A stretch of 64,000 nucleotides of DNA, taken from assembly GCF_000972845.2 (NCBI RefSeq), contig NC_040012.1, positions 10,533,927 through 10,597,926 of the forward strand, read 5' to 3'. The position numbers and the translations under genes are program-made. The stretch is from Larimichthys crocea. Lineage: Eukaryota; Chordata; Actinopteri; Sciaenidae. The notes below the pieces were generated by a model, which saw only the letters and a list, made by a program, of their open reading frames with translations, had not been told where the DNA came from and did no database searches. Shown in pieces: positions 31,201-40,300 of this stretch (the stretch's first letter is position 1; each line of letters starts with the position of its first letter).

Positions 31201-34200
31201 ATACACCCCCATGAACAACCAGACTTTTGCCTGCACAGAGGGTTTGGAGGACGGCTCAGGTTCCTGCTCCTGTCAGGACTGCGCAAAGGCTTGCGGCCCC
31301 AAACCTGTACCTCCCCCTCTCCCCCCTCCCTGGACAATCCTTGGCATGGATGCCATGACCGTCATCATGTGGATCTCTTACATGGCGTTCCTGCTTATCT
31401 TTATTGGAGCTGTACTGGGAGCTTGGTGTTACAGGTAAAGAACTTTGTTATGCATTCTACTGGCATTCATGTGTTTATATGTGGAAAAATATGTAGGTAG
31501 ATGTCAGTAAGTAATGATTTGGATTGTGTGCTTCTTTATGCATACAGGAAACGGACCATCATGTCCGAGTATGGCCCCATATTGGACAGCAATAACCCAT
31601 TGTCTATCAACAGCAATAACCCTGACCAAGGTATTGTAATTCATGATAATACTTTCTGTAATCTGCGTGTCATGCTCATTAAGGCGTAATAACATTGTCG
31701 TATCTTTGCTGCATGCCATGAACTAACTCCCAGTCTTTCTCTCCTCTTAGCAAATGCATCCTGCTGTGAAACAATGGGTGAACGCTTCGAGAATTCTCTG
31801 CGGATCCTCTTTAGCTCTTGGGGCTCCTTCTGTGTGCGGTATCCCTTTTCTGTCATCCTGGGCAGCCTGATACTGGTGTCCGTATCCTCTGCGGGCCTGA
31901 TCTATATGCGCATCACTACAGACCCTGTCGAGCTGTGGTCATCGCCCACGAGTCGGGCTCGCCAAGAGAAAGACTATTTTGACAGCCACTTTGGACCTTT
32001 CTTCAGAACTGTGCAGCTCATTATAACCACTCCACTGAATGAATCCTCCATATACAGTCCATACTTTGGAGGATCAGACGTCCCATTTGGAGCCATTCTA
32101 GACAAAGACATACTGCACCAGGTGGGTTATTAGAATAGGTGAATACACATGGATCATTTATAATATTTTGTCATGAGTTTATTTAGTTCATGTTACCAGA
32201 TTAGATAGAAACTTTGCATGCAAAGAGCAGCTGTGTCTCTGAAACTGTGTTTTAGCGGTTCTCCTTTTTGTACTTATATTTTTATAACCTCAACCAACCA
32301 GGTGCTGGATCTGCAGCTTGACATCGAAGCCATTGTAGCCACATACAAGGGTGAAAAAGTCACCCTGGAGGACATCTGCTTGGCTCCACTGGCCCCGTAC
32401 AATAACAACTGTACCATCTTGAGTGTCCTCAATTACTTCCAGAACAGCCACGCTGTGTTGGACCACAGCATAGGAGACGACTTCTATGTCTATGCTGACT
32501 ATCACAGCCACTTCCTCTATTGTGTCAGGTGATCTTTGTTTTTTTTTCTTTTTCATTTCAAGGGATGACCAATGAACTGGCATGTGATCATATGGTCTTA
32601 AATTTTGCAATTTGATCAGCAGCAAGGTTCAAAACTCATAGAAAACACACACCAGTGTTGAAATCTAAAACACCTGCAGCTCATGAGAATCTATTTTTTG
32701 CTGCATATGCTGGCATTTGCATTTTCTAAGAAACATTGCAGGGGAAAGCGTGTTCTTAAAATGGCACAATCGTGCTTCCTCATTGGTTGTCATGCAATTG
32801 TTCTTTATCTGTTCTTTTAACTGCACTACGACAAGCTCAGGTTAACAAACCTGCATTGATAATTTATCGTTCTAATAGTTACTCTGATTTTTCAGTCTAA
32901 TAACTCTGTTTGTCTTTTCTTCCACAGTTCACCAGCATCCCTTAATGACACCACTCTCCTCCACGACCCCTGTTTAGGCACCTTTGGTGGCCCCGTCTTC
33001 CCTTGGCTGGCCATGGGAGGTTATGACGGTGAGCTGGACTAACATTTATAGTTGTCAGAGAACTGCAAAATAGATGTTGTTTTGACTTTTACAGCAGTTG
33101 TGTAATCCGTTTACAGCCTCTCTGTGAAATCTTTTATTGCACTTGTGGTCACTAAATTCAGCAATATACAATATAATCACTTTTGTGCAGCATTCGGGTT
33201 ACAAGCGTGCAGTTTTAAATGATAATATGAATAATAAGAATAAGAAAAATGTTCATGATTGTCCTGATTTTCATAAGAGTTGCCATAGCGACCACCCACA
33301 ACAATTTATCTAAGAGGCAGCCAGGAGTATCATTATCTTTGCTGCTATTGTCACTCCACCAAAAGGGATATTCAGTTGCCAGTTTGATCATCATTATCTT
33401 TGTGGTTGATAACAGAACTGTTTAATGATGGCCACATTTTTTTGATTTTTTTTGTGTGGCTTTACAGGAACCAATTACAACAACGCCACTGCGCTAGTGA
33501 TCACCTTTCCGCTCAACAACTACCTAAACGACACCGACAAGAGGGAAAAAGCTAAAGCATGGGAGGCAGAGTGAGACAACAATCTGTTTCTAAAATCTTT
33601 AAGATAGAGCTCTATTTATCTAACGAAACTCACTGTTAATGGTCTCTTTGCAATGGTCTTTGTACTTATCATATTATTTTTGTGTGTGTGTGCCTTTCAG
33701 ATTTATCGAATTCATGAAGAACTTCAGCAACCCCAACCTGACCATAGCATTCAGTGCAGAGAGGAGCATTGAAGACGAAATAACAAGAGAAAGCAACAGT
33801 GACATCAGCACCATCGTAGTCAGCTACGCCATCATGTTCATTTACATCTCCCTTGCCCTGGGTCACATCCAAAGCTTCAGGAGGCTGTTGGTGAGTGCCT
33901 GAGCACTAAGTCGTTGTCGTCTTTGCACAGTGTGTCATGCATTATCTGAATATCTGAAATAGTTTTGCATTAGAGCTTTCATGCGTGTGACGCAAGAGCT
34001 TGATAAATTGCTCAACAAAACGTACAACCTGCCACTCGAGTGTAAAAGGGAGTTGCTTAAGAGAGGAACATGACTGATCTTTTATCTTTTTGCCCATACA
34101 GGTGGACTCCAAGATTTCTCTGGGTATAGCGGGGATAGTGATTGTGCTCAGCTCTGTGGCCTCCTCACTGGGGATCTTCAGCTATTTTGATATCCCCTTC

Positions 34201-37200
34201 ACCCTCATTGTCATTGAAGTCATCCCTTTCCTCGTGTTGGCTGTTGGAGTAGACAACATCTTTATTATCGTACAGACATATCAGGTAACCCCCTGCCCTC
34301 CCTTCTTGTAATCCATTGAACTGTTAATGAACCATTGATTTGTCATGTGGGCTCTCTTTAAAAAAAGAGATCTTAATTTGAATGAGAATACCTTTTCTTG
34401 TATGCTGCCAATAAATCCTGCTAAAAGTGATTTCCATTTGTATTCATCAACAGAGGGATGAGCGGTTGCCCCAGGAGGAGCTCCATCAGCAGATTGGTCG
34501 TATTCTTGGAGATGTAGCCCCGAGCATGTTCCTCTCTTCCTTCTCCGAGACAGTGGCCTTCTTCCTGGGTAAAAAAAGATCACTCTTTAATACACTCTTC
34601 TTTTTTTTATAGAGACAGTGTCACTAGAGCTGTAAGTATTCTAAATAATAAGAAACGGTTTTTGTGGATAGCAGCTGCCACAAAAAGTGTCATAGTTTCC
34701 TGTGGAGTCACATGCTGATAAAAGTGTTGACTTTTGCCTTCTGTAGGAGCCCTGTCCAACATGCCTGCAGTGAGGACATTCTCCCTGTTTGCTGGCTTGG
34801 CTATTTTTATTGATTTCCTGTTGCAGATCAGCTGCTTTGTCAGCTTGCTCGGGCTGGACGCCAGAAGACAGGAGGTGAGTGAGACTGGGGGAAATGGTGG
34901 TGAAATAAATGATGACACCGGAGGGCTTACAGATGGCTGATTGTAATGTTTTCGTGAAAAGGATTTCCTGCCGATTTAACAGCCACATTTTTAATGCTGT
35001 GCATGTATTTGACTTAAATTTAATCTTACCGATCATTGCACAAGGCTAATATTAACTGATTTAATACTCTGGCTGTAATTAGCCAGCGTGGTGATTGCCT
35101 GCAGCAAAAACTTGCTTTTTGGGCCTCGGTGACGCACGGCTAAAGTATTGTTCTAAATAAATCAACCTTCAAATTGGTTACAGACAACTGGTAAGCTCAA
35201 TCAAATGCTGTCTCGTCTGCTGTGTTAAAAGGGGAATCGACTCGACATAATCTGCTGTGTGAAGCTACCAGAAGGTCAGGAAGTAAAGACGGATAGCTTC
35301 CTCTTCCGTTTTTTCAAGAAAGTCTATGCCCCGTTCATCCTGAAAGAGTGGGTGCGACCGATCATAGTAAGTACCGCAGTCACACGCTGCCAGTCATGCG
35401 CATCTGTCTCCAGAGTTTTTCCCTCTGTCTGTCATGTTTTCTTCTAACATTTTGACTGATTTAGTTAGGCTCATATTTTTCATTGAGTAGAATATAGTGG
35501 TTGTTGTGCTGTATGAGAAATATGTTTTGCATCTGTCTTTGTTCAGGTGGCAGTGTTTGTGGGAATGCTCTCCTTCAGTATTGCTGTTGTGAATAAAGTA
35601 GAGATCGGACTGGACCAGAAACTCTCCATGCCTGATGTAAGTCTTTTAGTAGGAAATAGGGTGGTTATTTTTTCAATATTTGTAGAAGCATTTATCAGTG
35701 ATGTACATTTTGTGGGGATGTTTGCGACACTCCCCAATATGAAATGTATAATAGGCTTGGCTTGCATTCCTGTTCTCATTTATTCTTACAATCTGTCTCT
35801 GGAATCTGTCTATCTAGGACTCATACGTGCTGGACTACTTTACGAACTTGACAGAGTATCTCCACACTGGAGCTCCAGTGTACTTTGTGGTAGAGGACGG
35901 TCTCAACTACAGTAGTACAGAAGGCCAGAACAGTGTGTGTGGAGGAGTGGGCTGCAACAATGACTCTCTAGTCCAGCAGGTCTACAGCGCCTCACTCATC
36001 AGCAATTAGTAAGTCTAAGCTATAAACAAATTGGATCACAGATGTTTGCGTGAAATAAAATCAGCGTTGAAGATAAAAGGGAGTTACAGGAGTTGTCGTT
36101 AGAAAAACCCAGGCAACATAACCTGTAAACTTTGCATTTCAGAGTCATGAAAGGACCAAAGTTTAATCTAATCTATGTTTATATTATGTATTTATTTTCA
36201 CTTTTACTTTTACTTTCAGCACAACCATTGCCTTCACACCGTCCTCCTGGCTTGATGACTACTTTGACTGGGTGAAGCCTCGGTCCACCTGCTGTCGATA
36301 CTACAACAGCACTGGGACTTTCTGCAATGCCTCAGGTAATTTTTTTTATCTAATGTCAACATGCTTTGAACCCTTGCCTCGATCCTGGTTTCCCAAGCGG
36401 CTGTTTGACATGAGTTCAACAATTTTCCATACAGAAAACGCTGTGAAACAAATTAATAATCCAGCAAAAAGACCAGCAGAAATATGCCAATAAATAAAAC
36501 AATGTAATTATTATTGGGGTGATATGCAAGATTTAAGATATCAAATTGTTGGTTTAATTATTTGTGCAGGAGGTGAATGGATTTCGTTAGAGGCAGAAGT
36601 AGAAATCACCTGTCACCCGAGTAAAAGCAAGAGTCAGTTTTATTTAAGGAAACAAGAAAAACAAGGAAACAAGAAAAACAAGGAAAACAAGGAAACAAGA
36701 AAAACAAGGAAACAATCAAGCTGTAAAATTCCTGGCCGCATGATAAATTGTTTTGGGCAATGCATTTGTTTTGAGAGGTGTTGCATCATCATTTATGACA
36801 TTTATGATGAAAACAAGCATTGTTACACACCAGTACTCTTTTTTGGGAGGGGGGGGGTTATTTTTTATTCTAGCATTTCAAAGTCTTGCAGCTTTCTTTG
36901 TTTAGACATTTGTCTTCAGGTCACGTCTTTGTCTCAGAGCAAATTTGTTTATTCCTCCAACCATGTGGGGCGGCTGCGGCTTGGAGGTAGAGCAAAACAC
37001 TCCCGTGTGAATGTGAATGAATGGTTAGCTCCTCAAACTGATGAGCAGTTGGCAGCCAATGCCATCAGTGTATGAATGTGTGTGAATGGGTGAATGAGAT
37101 ACGTACTGTAAAGCGCTTTGAGTGGTCAGAAGACTAGAAAGACGCTATATAAGTACAGTCCATTTACCATGTTGGTTATATATATATTTGTTTTGCAGTG

Positions 37201-39133
37201 GTAAATTCCTCCTGTGTACACTGTCGGCCCATGACTCCCAGTGGAAAGCAGAGGCCAGTAGGAGACGACTTCATGCGGTTTCTGCCCATGTTCCTGTCAG
37301 ACAATCCCAACATCAAGTGTGGAAAAGGGTAATTTTATATCTCTTTTTTTTTTAGGTTTTATTGAGTACTTTCTCTTTCAAGTTCACGTGTTTAAGAGTA
37401 TCCCATGACAGTATGCCGGTTTCATTGTGGTTGGTAACTTTCCCCTTTCTCTCTCTCTCACAATGTGTTATTGCTCCTCCAGAGGTCACGCAGCTTACGC
37501 CACAGCAGTTGACTTGTATTCCAACAACACAGGGGTTGGAGCCACTTACTTCATGACTTACCACACCATCATGAAAGAATCCCCAGACTACATAAACGCT
37601 TTAAAAATGGCCCGAGAGCTGGCTGACAATATCACTCAGTCTGTGAACCACAAAGTTTTTGCCTACAGGTGAGTCCTATTGTGCTGCTTTCACCATTTCT
37701 TAATATGCTGCATGAATCATAGAATAACCACGATAGCCACATCCACAGTTGTCAGTTTTCTTTGGGGCTGTTCTCTAAAATATATTTTCCTCCTTTACAG
37801 CGTGTTCTACGTATTTTACGAGCAGTACCTCACCATTGCGTATGACACGGCTCTGAACCTGTGTGTGTCACTGGCATCCATCTTTGTGGTCACGACTGTA
37901 CTTCTGGGCTTCGAGCTGTGGTCAGCTGCGCTCGTCAGCATTACCATCGCCATGATCCTGGTTAACATGTTTGGCGTCATGTGGCTGTGGAACATCAGCC
38001 TCAACGCAGTATCCCTGGTGAACCTGGTCATGGTGAGAATTAACATCCATCTATCCATCCATTATCTGTAACCACTTATCCTCATCGGGGTCATGATGGG
38101 GCTGGATCCTATCCCGGCTGACTTTGGGCGAGAGGCGGAGTACACCCTGGATAAGTCGCCAGCTCATCACAGGGCACATAGAGATAAACTACCATTCCCA
38201 CTTACATTCACACCTAGGGGCAATTTAGAGTCATTAGAAGCAACATGAAACACACAAATTATAACTTTGTAATGGCAGGATTAGCATTTATCACAGATTG
38301 TGCCTTTATAATCTGTCTGGTTGTCTGACCCCTCGTGTTGTTTACCCTGTCAGCACTTTTTTTTTGTTGGTAGAAATAATGTTGTCGTGTCATCTCAAAT
38401 TGTTAACAACTTTTGCTTTTATGCCAGCATTTTCCATGTTGTTCATGTCCCATCTGAGTTATTTCCCGTCCTCTGTTGCAGAGCTGTGGTATCTCGGTGG
38501 AGTTCTGCAGTCATATCGTGCGAGCTTTTTCCATCAGTGTAAAGAAGAACAGAGTGGAGAGGGCTGAGGAAGCCCTGGCTCACATGGGCAGCTCTGTAAG
38601 TCTCACTTTACCACTCAAGAGGAAGTAAAACCAGTGTGAAGAAGCTTGTAGTGCAAGATAAAGCAATGTTTTCTGAGGGAACACCTACTTTACATATCTG
38701 CTCAAGCTGGAAAACATTTTTTGACAGTTGTAAAAATAATTCTTTTGGCTATCATCATATGACATGATATTTAACCCAGCTGTTTCCTTTTCACAGGTAT
38801 TCAGCGGCATCACATTAACAAAATTCGGAGGTATAATAATCCTGGCCCTTTCCAAGTCTCAGATCTTCCAGGTCTTCTACTTTAGGATGTACTTGGCCAT
38901 AGTGTTGCTGGGGGCGTCACATGGCCTCATCTTCCTCCCTGTACTGCTCAGTTATATCGGTCAGTAAAGTCACACATTTAAAGGAAAACAAGATTTTAAG
39001 CACAGATTTCATTCTATTTTAAATAAAATGTAACGTGTTCTTTTTCACAGGTCCTTCAGTGAACAAAGCGAAGGTGTTTGCTGCTAACCAGCGCTATGTT
39101 GGTACAGAAAGAGAGCGCCTCCTCAACTACTAG
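27234..39133 (+). CDS. npc1: NPC1 intracellular cholesterol transporter, complete, 25 exons
   Basis: Multipass late-endosomal/lysosomal membrane protein that takes cholesterol from NPC2 and moves it through the limiting membrane. Exons: 27234-27311, 29768-29896, 30063-30169, 30549-30694, 30852-31019, 31185-31434, 31548-31630, 31751-32121, 32302-32528, 32928-33028, 33468-33570, 33701-33890, 34102-34284, 34454-34568, 34747-34874, 35232-35366, 35547-35636, 35818-36008, 36220-36335, 37199-37328, 37483-37668, 37801-38032, 38482-38595, 38797-38959, 39051-39133. Sum 3,819 nt = 1,272 residues plus stop (human 1,278). Signal peptide about 1-26; Cys-rich N-terminal sterol-binding domain to about 245; Pro-rich linker and first helix about 250-292; sterol-sensing domain about 614-780; Cys-rich luminal loop about 860-1100; C-terminal helices; tail ERERLLNY, matching the human LLNF lysosome-sorting end. 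NPC1 rather than NPC1L1 is shown by near-identity across the domains and this tail. Confidence 0.97.
27312..29767 (+). other. npc1 intron 1
   Basis: 2.46 kb. The first 350 bp are relatively CpG-rich, as expected beside a promoter. Contains an (ATCT)n microsatellite (28177-28220), an ATT run near 27988-28002 and a TTTTTTC tract near the acceptor. No other gene is supported. Confidence 0.8.
28177..28220 (+). repeat. (ATCT)n microsatellite
   Basis: About 11 uninterrupted ATCT units within npc1 intron 1, preceded by a slightly imperfect start from 28171. Confidence 0.95.
29768..29896 (+). CDS. npc1: npc1 exon 2: sterol-binding domain
   Basis: 129 nt, residues 27-69. Encodes [45 protein letters not shown] is the NPC1 family signature at the mature N-terminus. 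Confidence 0.95.
30063..30169 (+). CDS. npc1: npc1 exon 3: sterol-binding domain
   Basis: 107 nt, residues 70-104. Encodes [20 protein letters not shown] and LQLPLQFLS. Confidence 0.95.
30549..30694 (+). CDS. npc1: npc1 exon 4: sterol-binding domain
   Basis: 146 nt, residues about 105-153. Encodes [20 protein letters not shown], then [11 protein letters not shown]. Cys positions match human. Confidence 0.95.
30852..31019 (+). CDS. npc1: npc1 exon 5: sterol-binding domain
   Basis: 168 nt, residues 154-209. Encodes [40 protein letters not shown]. Confidence 0.95.
31185..31434 (+). CDS. npc1: npc1 exon 6: Pro-rich linker and first helix
   Basis: 250 nt, residues 210-292. Encodes [20 protein letters not shown], then [14 protein letters not shown] and a transmembrane helix ([18 protein letters not shown]). 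Confidence 0.96.
31548..31630 (+). CDS. npc1: npc1 exon 7: cytosolic linker
   Basis: 83 nt, residues 293-320. Encodes [20 protein letters not shown] and SNNPDQ. Confidence 0.93.
31751..32121 (+). CDS. npc1: npc1 exon 8: second helix and start of middle luminal domain
   Basis: 371 nt, residues 321-444, the largest exon. Encodes [58 protein letters not shown] and [14 protein letters not shown]. Confidence 0.96.
32302..32528 (+). CDS. npc1: npc1 exon 9: middle luminal domain
   Basis: 227 nt, residues 445-519. Encodes [40 protein letters not shown] and [12 protein letters not shown]. This region of NPC1 binds NPC2. Confidence 0.96.
32928..33028 (+). CDS. npc1: npc1 exon 10: middle luminal domain
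   Basis: 101 nt, residues 520-553. Encodes [20 protein letters not shown] and [13 protein letters not shown]. Confidence 0.95.
33468..33570 (+). CDS. npc1: npc1 exon 11: middle luminal domain
   Basis: 103 nt, residues 554-587. Encodes [20 protein letters not shown] and KAKAWEAE; two N-glycosylation sequons (NNAT, NDTD). Confidence 0.94.
33701..33890 (+). CDS. npc1: npc1 exon 12: entry to sterol-sensing domain
   Basis: 190 nt, residues 588-651. Encodes [20 protein letters not shown] and the helix [18 protein letters not shown]. Confidence 0.96.
34102..34284 (+). CDS. npc1: npc1 exon 13: sterol-sensing domain helices
   Basis: 183 nt, residues 652-712. Encodes [40 protein letters not shown]. 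Near-identical to human. Confidence 0.96.
34454..34568 (+). CDS. npc1: npc1 exon 14: sterol-sensing domain
   Basis: 115 nt, residues 713-750. Encodes [20 protein letters not shown] and [17 protein letters not shown]. Confidence 0.95.
34747..34874 (+). CDS. npc1: npc1 exon 15: end of sterol-sensing domain
   Basis: 128 nt, residues 751-793. Encodes [40 protein letters not shown]. Confidence 0.95.
35232..35366 (+). CDS. npc1: npc1 exon 16: cytosolic segment
   Basis: 135 nt, residues 794-838. Encodes [35 protein letters not shown]. The acceptor (GTTAAAAG) lacks a good pyrimidine tract, so the exact first codon is slightly less certain. Confidence 0.9.
35547..35636 (+). CDS. npc1: npc1 exon 17: helix into C-terminal luminal domain
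   Basis: 90 nt, residues 839-868. Encodes [20 protein letters not shown] and [10 protein letters not shown]. Confidence 0.95.
35818..36008 (+). CDS. npc1: npc1 exon 18: Cys-rich luminal domain
   Basis: 191 nt, residues 869-931. Encodes [33 protein letters not shown] and [14 protein letters not shown]. Confidence 0.95.
36220..36335 (+). CDS. npc1: npc1 exon 19: Cys-rich luminal domain
   Basis: 116 nt, residues 932-970. Encodes [20 protein letters not shown] and TGTFCNAS. Confidence 0.95.
36647..36714 (+). repeat. Purine-rich 17-bp tandem repeat
   Basis: About four copies of a unit like AAGGAAACAAGAAAAAC in npc1 intron 19, with one indel between copies. Confidence 0.85.
36964..37170 (+). mobile_element. 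tRNA-derived SINE-like element (internally deleted)
   Basis: Starts TGTGGGGCGGCTGCGGCTTG with a tRNA A-box-like GGAGGTAGAGC. It continues with GAATGTGAATGAATGGTTAG and TCAGTGTATGAATGTGTGTG, and ends TAAAGCGCTTTGAGTGGTCA ... GCTATATAAGTACAGTCCAT TTACCAT. This is the tail of a very abundant teleost SINE-like repeat. The region after the A box is shortened relative to the form I recall. Confidence 0.75.
37199..37328 (+). CDS. npc1: npc1 exon 20: Cys-rich luminal domain
   Basis: 130 nt, residues about 971-1013. Encodes [40 protein letters not shown]. Confidence 0.95.
37483..37668 (+). CDS. npc1: npc1 exon 21: end of luminal domain
   Basis: 186 nt, residues 1014-1075. Encodes [32 protein letters not shown] and [15 protein letters not shown]. 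Covers the counterpart of the human Ile1061 disease hotspot region. Confidence 0.95.
37801..38032 (+). CDS. npc1: npc1 exon 22: C-terminal helices
   Basis: 232 nt, residues 1076-1153. Encodes [40 protein letters not shown] and LVNLVM. Confidence 0.96.
38040..38255 (+). repeat. Teleost interspersed repeat in npc1 intron 22
   Basis: Begins CATCCATCTATCCATCCATT ATCTGTAACCACTTATCC and continues GGGGCTGGATCCTATCCCGG, GAGGCGGAGTACACCCTGGA and TTCACACCTAGGGGCAATTT. This is a well-known dispersed fish repeat, probably a non-LTR retrotransposon end, but the family was not assigned. Confidence 0.7.
38482..38595 (+). CDS. npc1: npc1 exon 23
   Basis: 114 nt, residues 1154-1191. Encodes [35 protein letters not shown]. 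Confidence 0.95.
38797..38959 (+). CDS. npc1: npc1 exon 24: last helices
   Basis: 163 nt, residues 1192-1245. Encodes [40 protein letters not shown]. Confidence 0.95.
39051..39133 (+). CDS. npc1: npc1 exon 25: C-terminal tail and stop
   Basis: 83 nt including TAG at 39131-39133. Encodes [27 protein letters not shown]. The dileucine tail is the known lysosome-sorting signal, with Tyr in place of the final Phe of human. Confidence 0.95.
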
Positions 39134-40300
39134 CAGGCCGTTTGGGACAATGAACAATGAACTAACAATTTGTCTGGGGAGAGACTGTGTGGGTGTGAGC
39201 GCAAGCCGTTTCTGTGATTACTGACGCACTCATCGTTGCCACTACTATGCATGGATTTAACTCAGGAATATAATTGTGAAGGGGAGTGTCCAACTGCATT
39301 GATTTTTACCTCGGAATATTTTGGAATCCCACCCTTCCTTCTCCTCCTCCTCATCCTCCGCCTCACACTACAAGACAAGCCTGACTTCAGTACGTGAAGC
39401 ATGAGCGACGTAACAGAAAACGCCACTTTGACTGTGTGGAAGTAGGAGAGACAACAACACCAACATCAGTTGACAGACAAAGTCTCCGTCAGTTCCATAT
39501 GCTGTGAGCTATTTTGATTTGGGGAAACCCCAAAAGGATAAAACTGGTCAGTTTTTTCATGTTTTTAAAAAACATATATATATATGGGGGGCCGGGGGCA
39601 ATGTGGAAACGTTTACTTAAGAGGGACATTTGTAAAACTATTTAATATTATGAATCATTTACTCACTGGCACACCACACAAACTGGAGGCAATGGATAAT
39701 ATAATAATAACAGAGGCCCTCATATCACCTGGCATCAACATGTATCACATCTGGGTCTGTATACTTCATATTACAGCAGGCTAGCTAGTCGTAGCATTTT
39801 CACCTTGCAATAACGTGCTTCCGATGCAGCTTTTAAGTATTTGACCAGTTATCTTTTGACTCCAGCAAACGGGATTTGAAATAACTTTGAACCTCCTTAC
39901 CTCACCTTGAGCTTAAGTTTCAGTTTAAAGTGTTTTGGGGCATGTTTACATCCACGAGCAGTGGATGTTGGGGGAGCAGTGTCACAAATTGTAGCGCCCT
40001 TTACATTAAAAAAAAAGCTTACAGATTCTACATGAGTGAGGGTAAACACCCTCAAAGCTATACGCACATTTTAAAGTCAACGGAGCTACAATATAACAAT
40101 CCAAGTACTTCGTACTGACTCTCCGGTGCACGTCGCTCTCCTGCCCCATCTTTCATGTCCACATCAGTACTGATCCATGATCTGGTGCAACATTTCATTT
40201 TAGATACTAGTTAGAGTATCAGAAGTGTCCTTTTGAAGTGTTTGCAGGACTAGATGTTTTTTTTTATTTTTAATAAACGAGTTTGTAACATCAGTGAAGA
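39134..40300 (+). other. npc1: Probable npc1 3' UTR
   Basis: No coding potential. Contains an (AT)n-G run at 39574-39595. AATAAA at 40272-40277 followed by a GT-rich stretch (about 40316-40332) is a reasonable end. Length is inferred. Confidence 0.5.
40272..40277 (+). promoter_or_regulatory. npc1: Candidate npc1 polyadenylation signal AATAAA
   Basis: Canonical hexamer about 1.1 kb after the stop, with a GT-rich element about 40 bp downstream. Confidence 0.45.

Larger units (their letters stand above)
36336..37198 (+). other. npc1 intron 19, repeat-rich
   Basis: 863 bp, the second longest npc1 intron here after intron 1. Contains a purine-rich 17-bp tandem repeat (36647-36714) and a SINE-like copy (36964-37170) lying directly against the downstream acceptor region. 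Confidence 0.85.

Noticed and set aside
36524..37075. 183-residue plus-strand reading frame in npc1 intron 19
   Set aside because: It runs across a 17-bp tandem repeat and a SINE-like element, and no protein family is recognisable.
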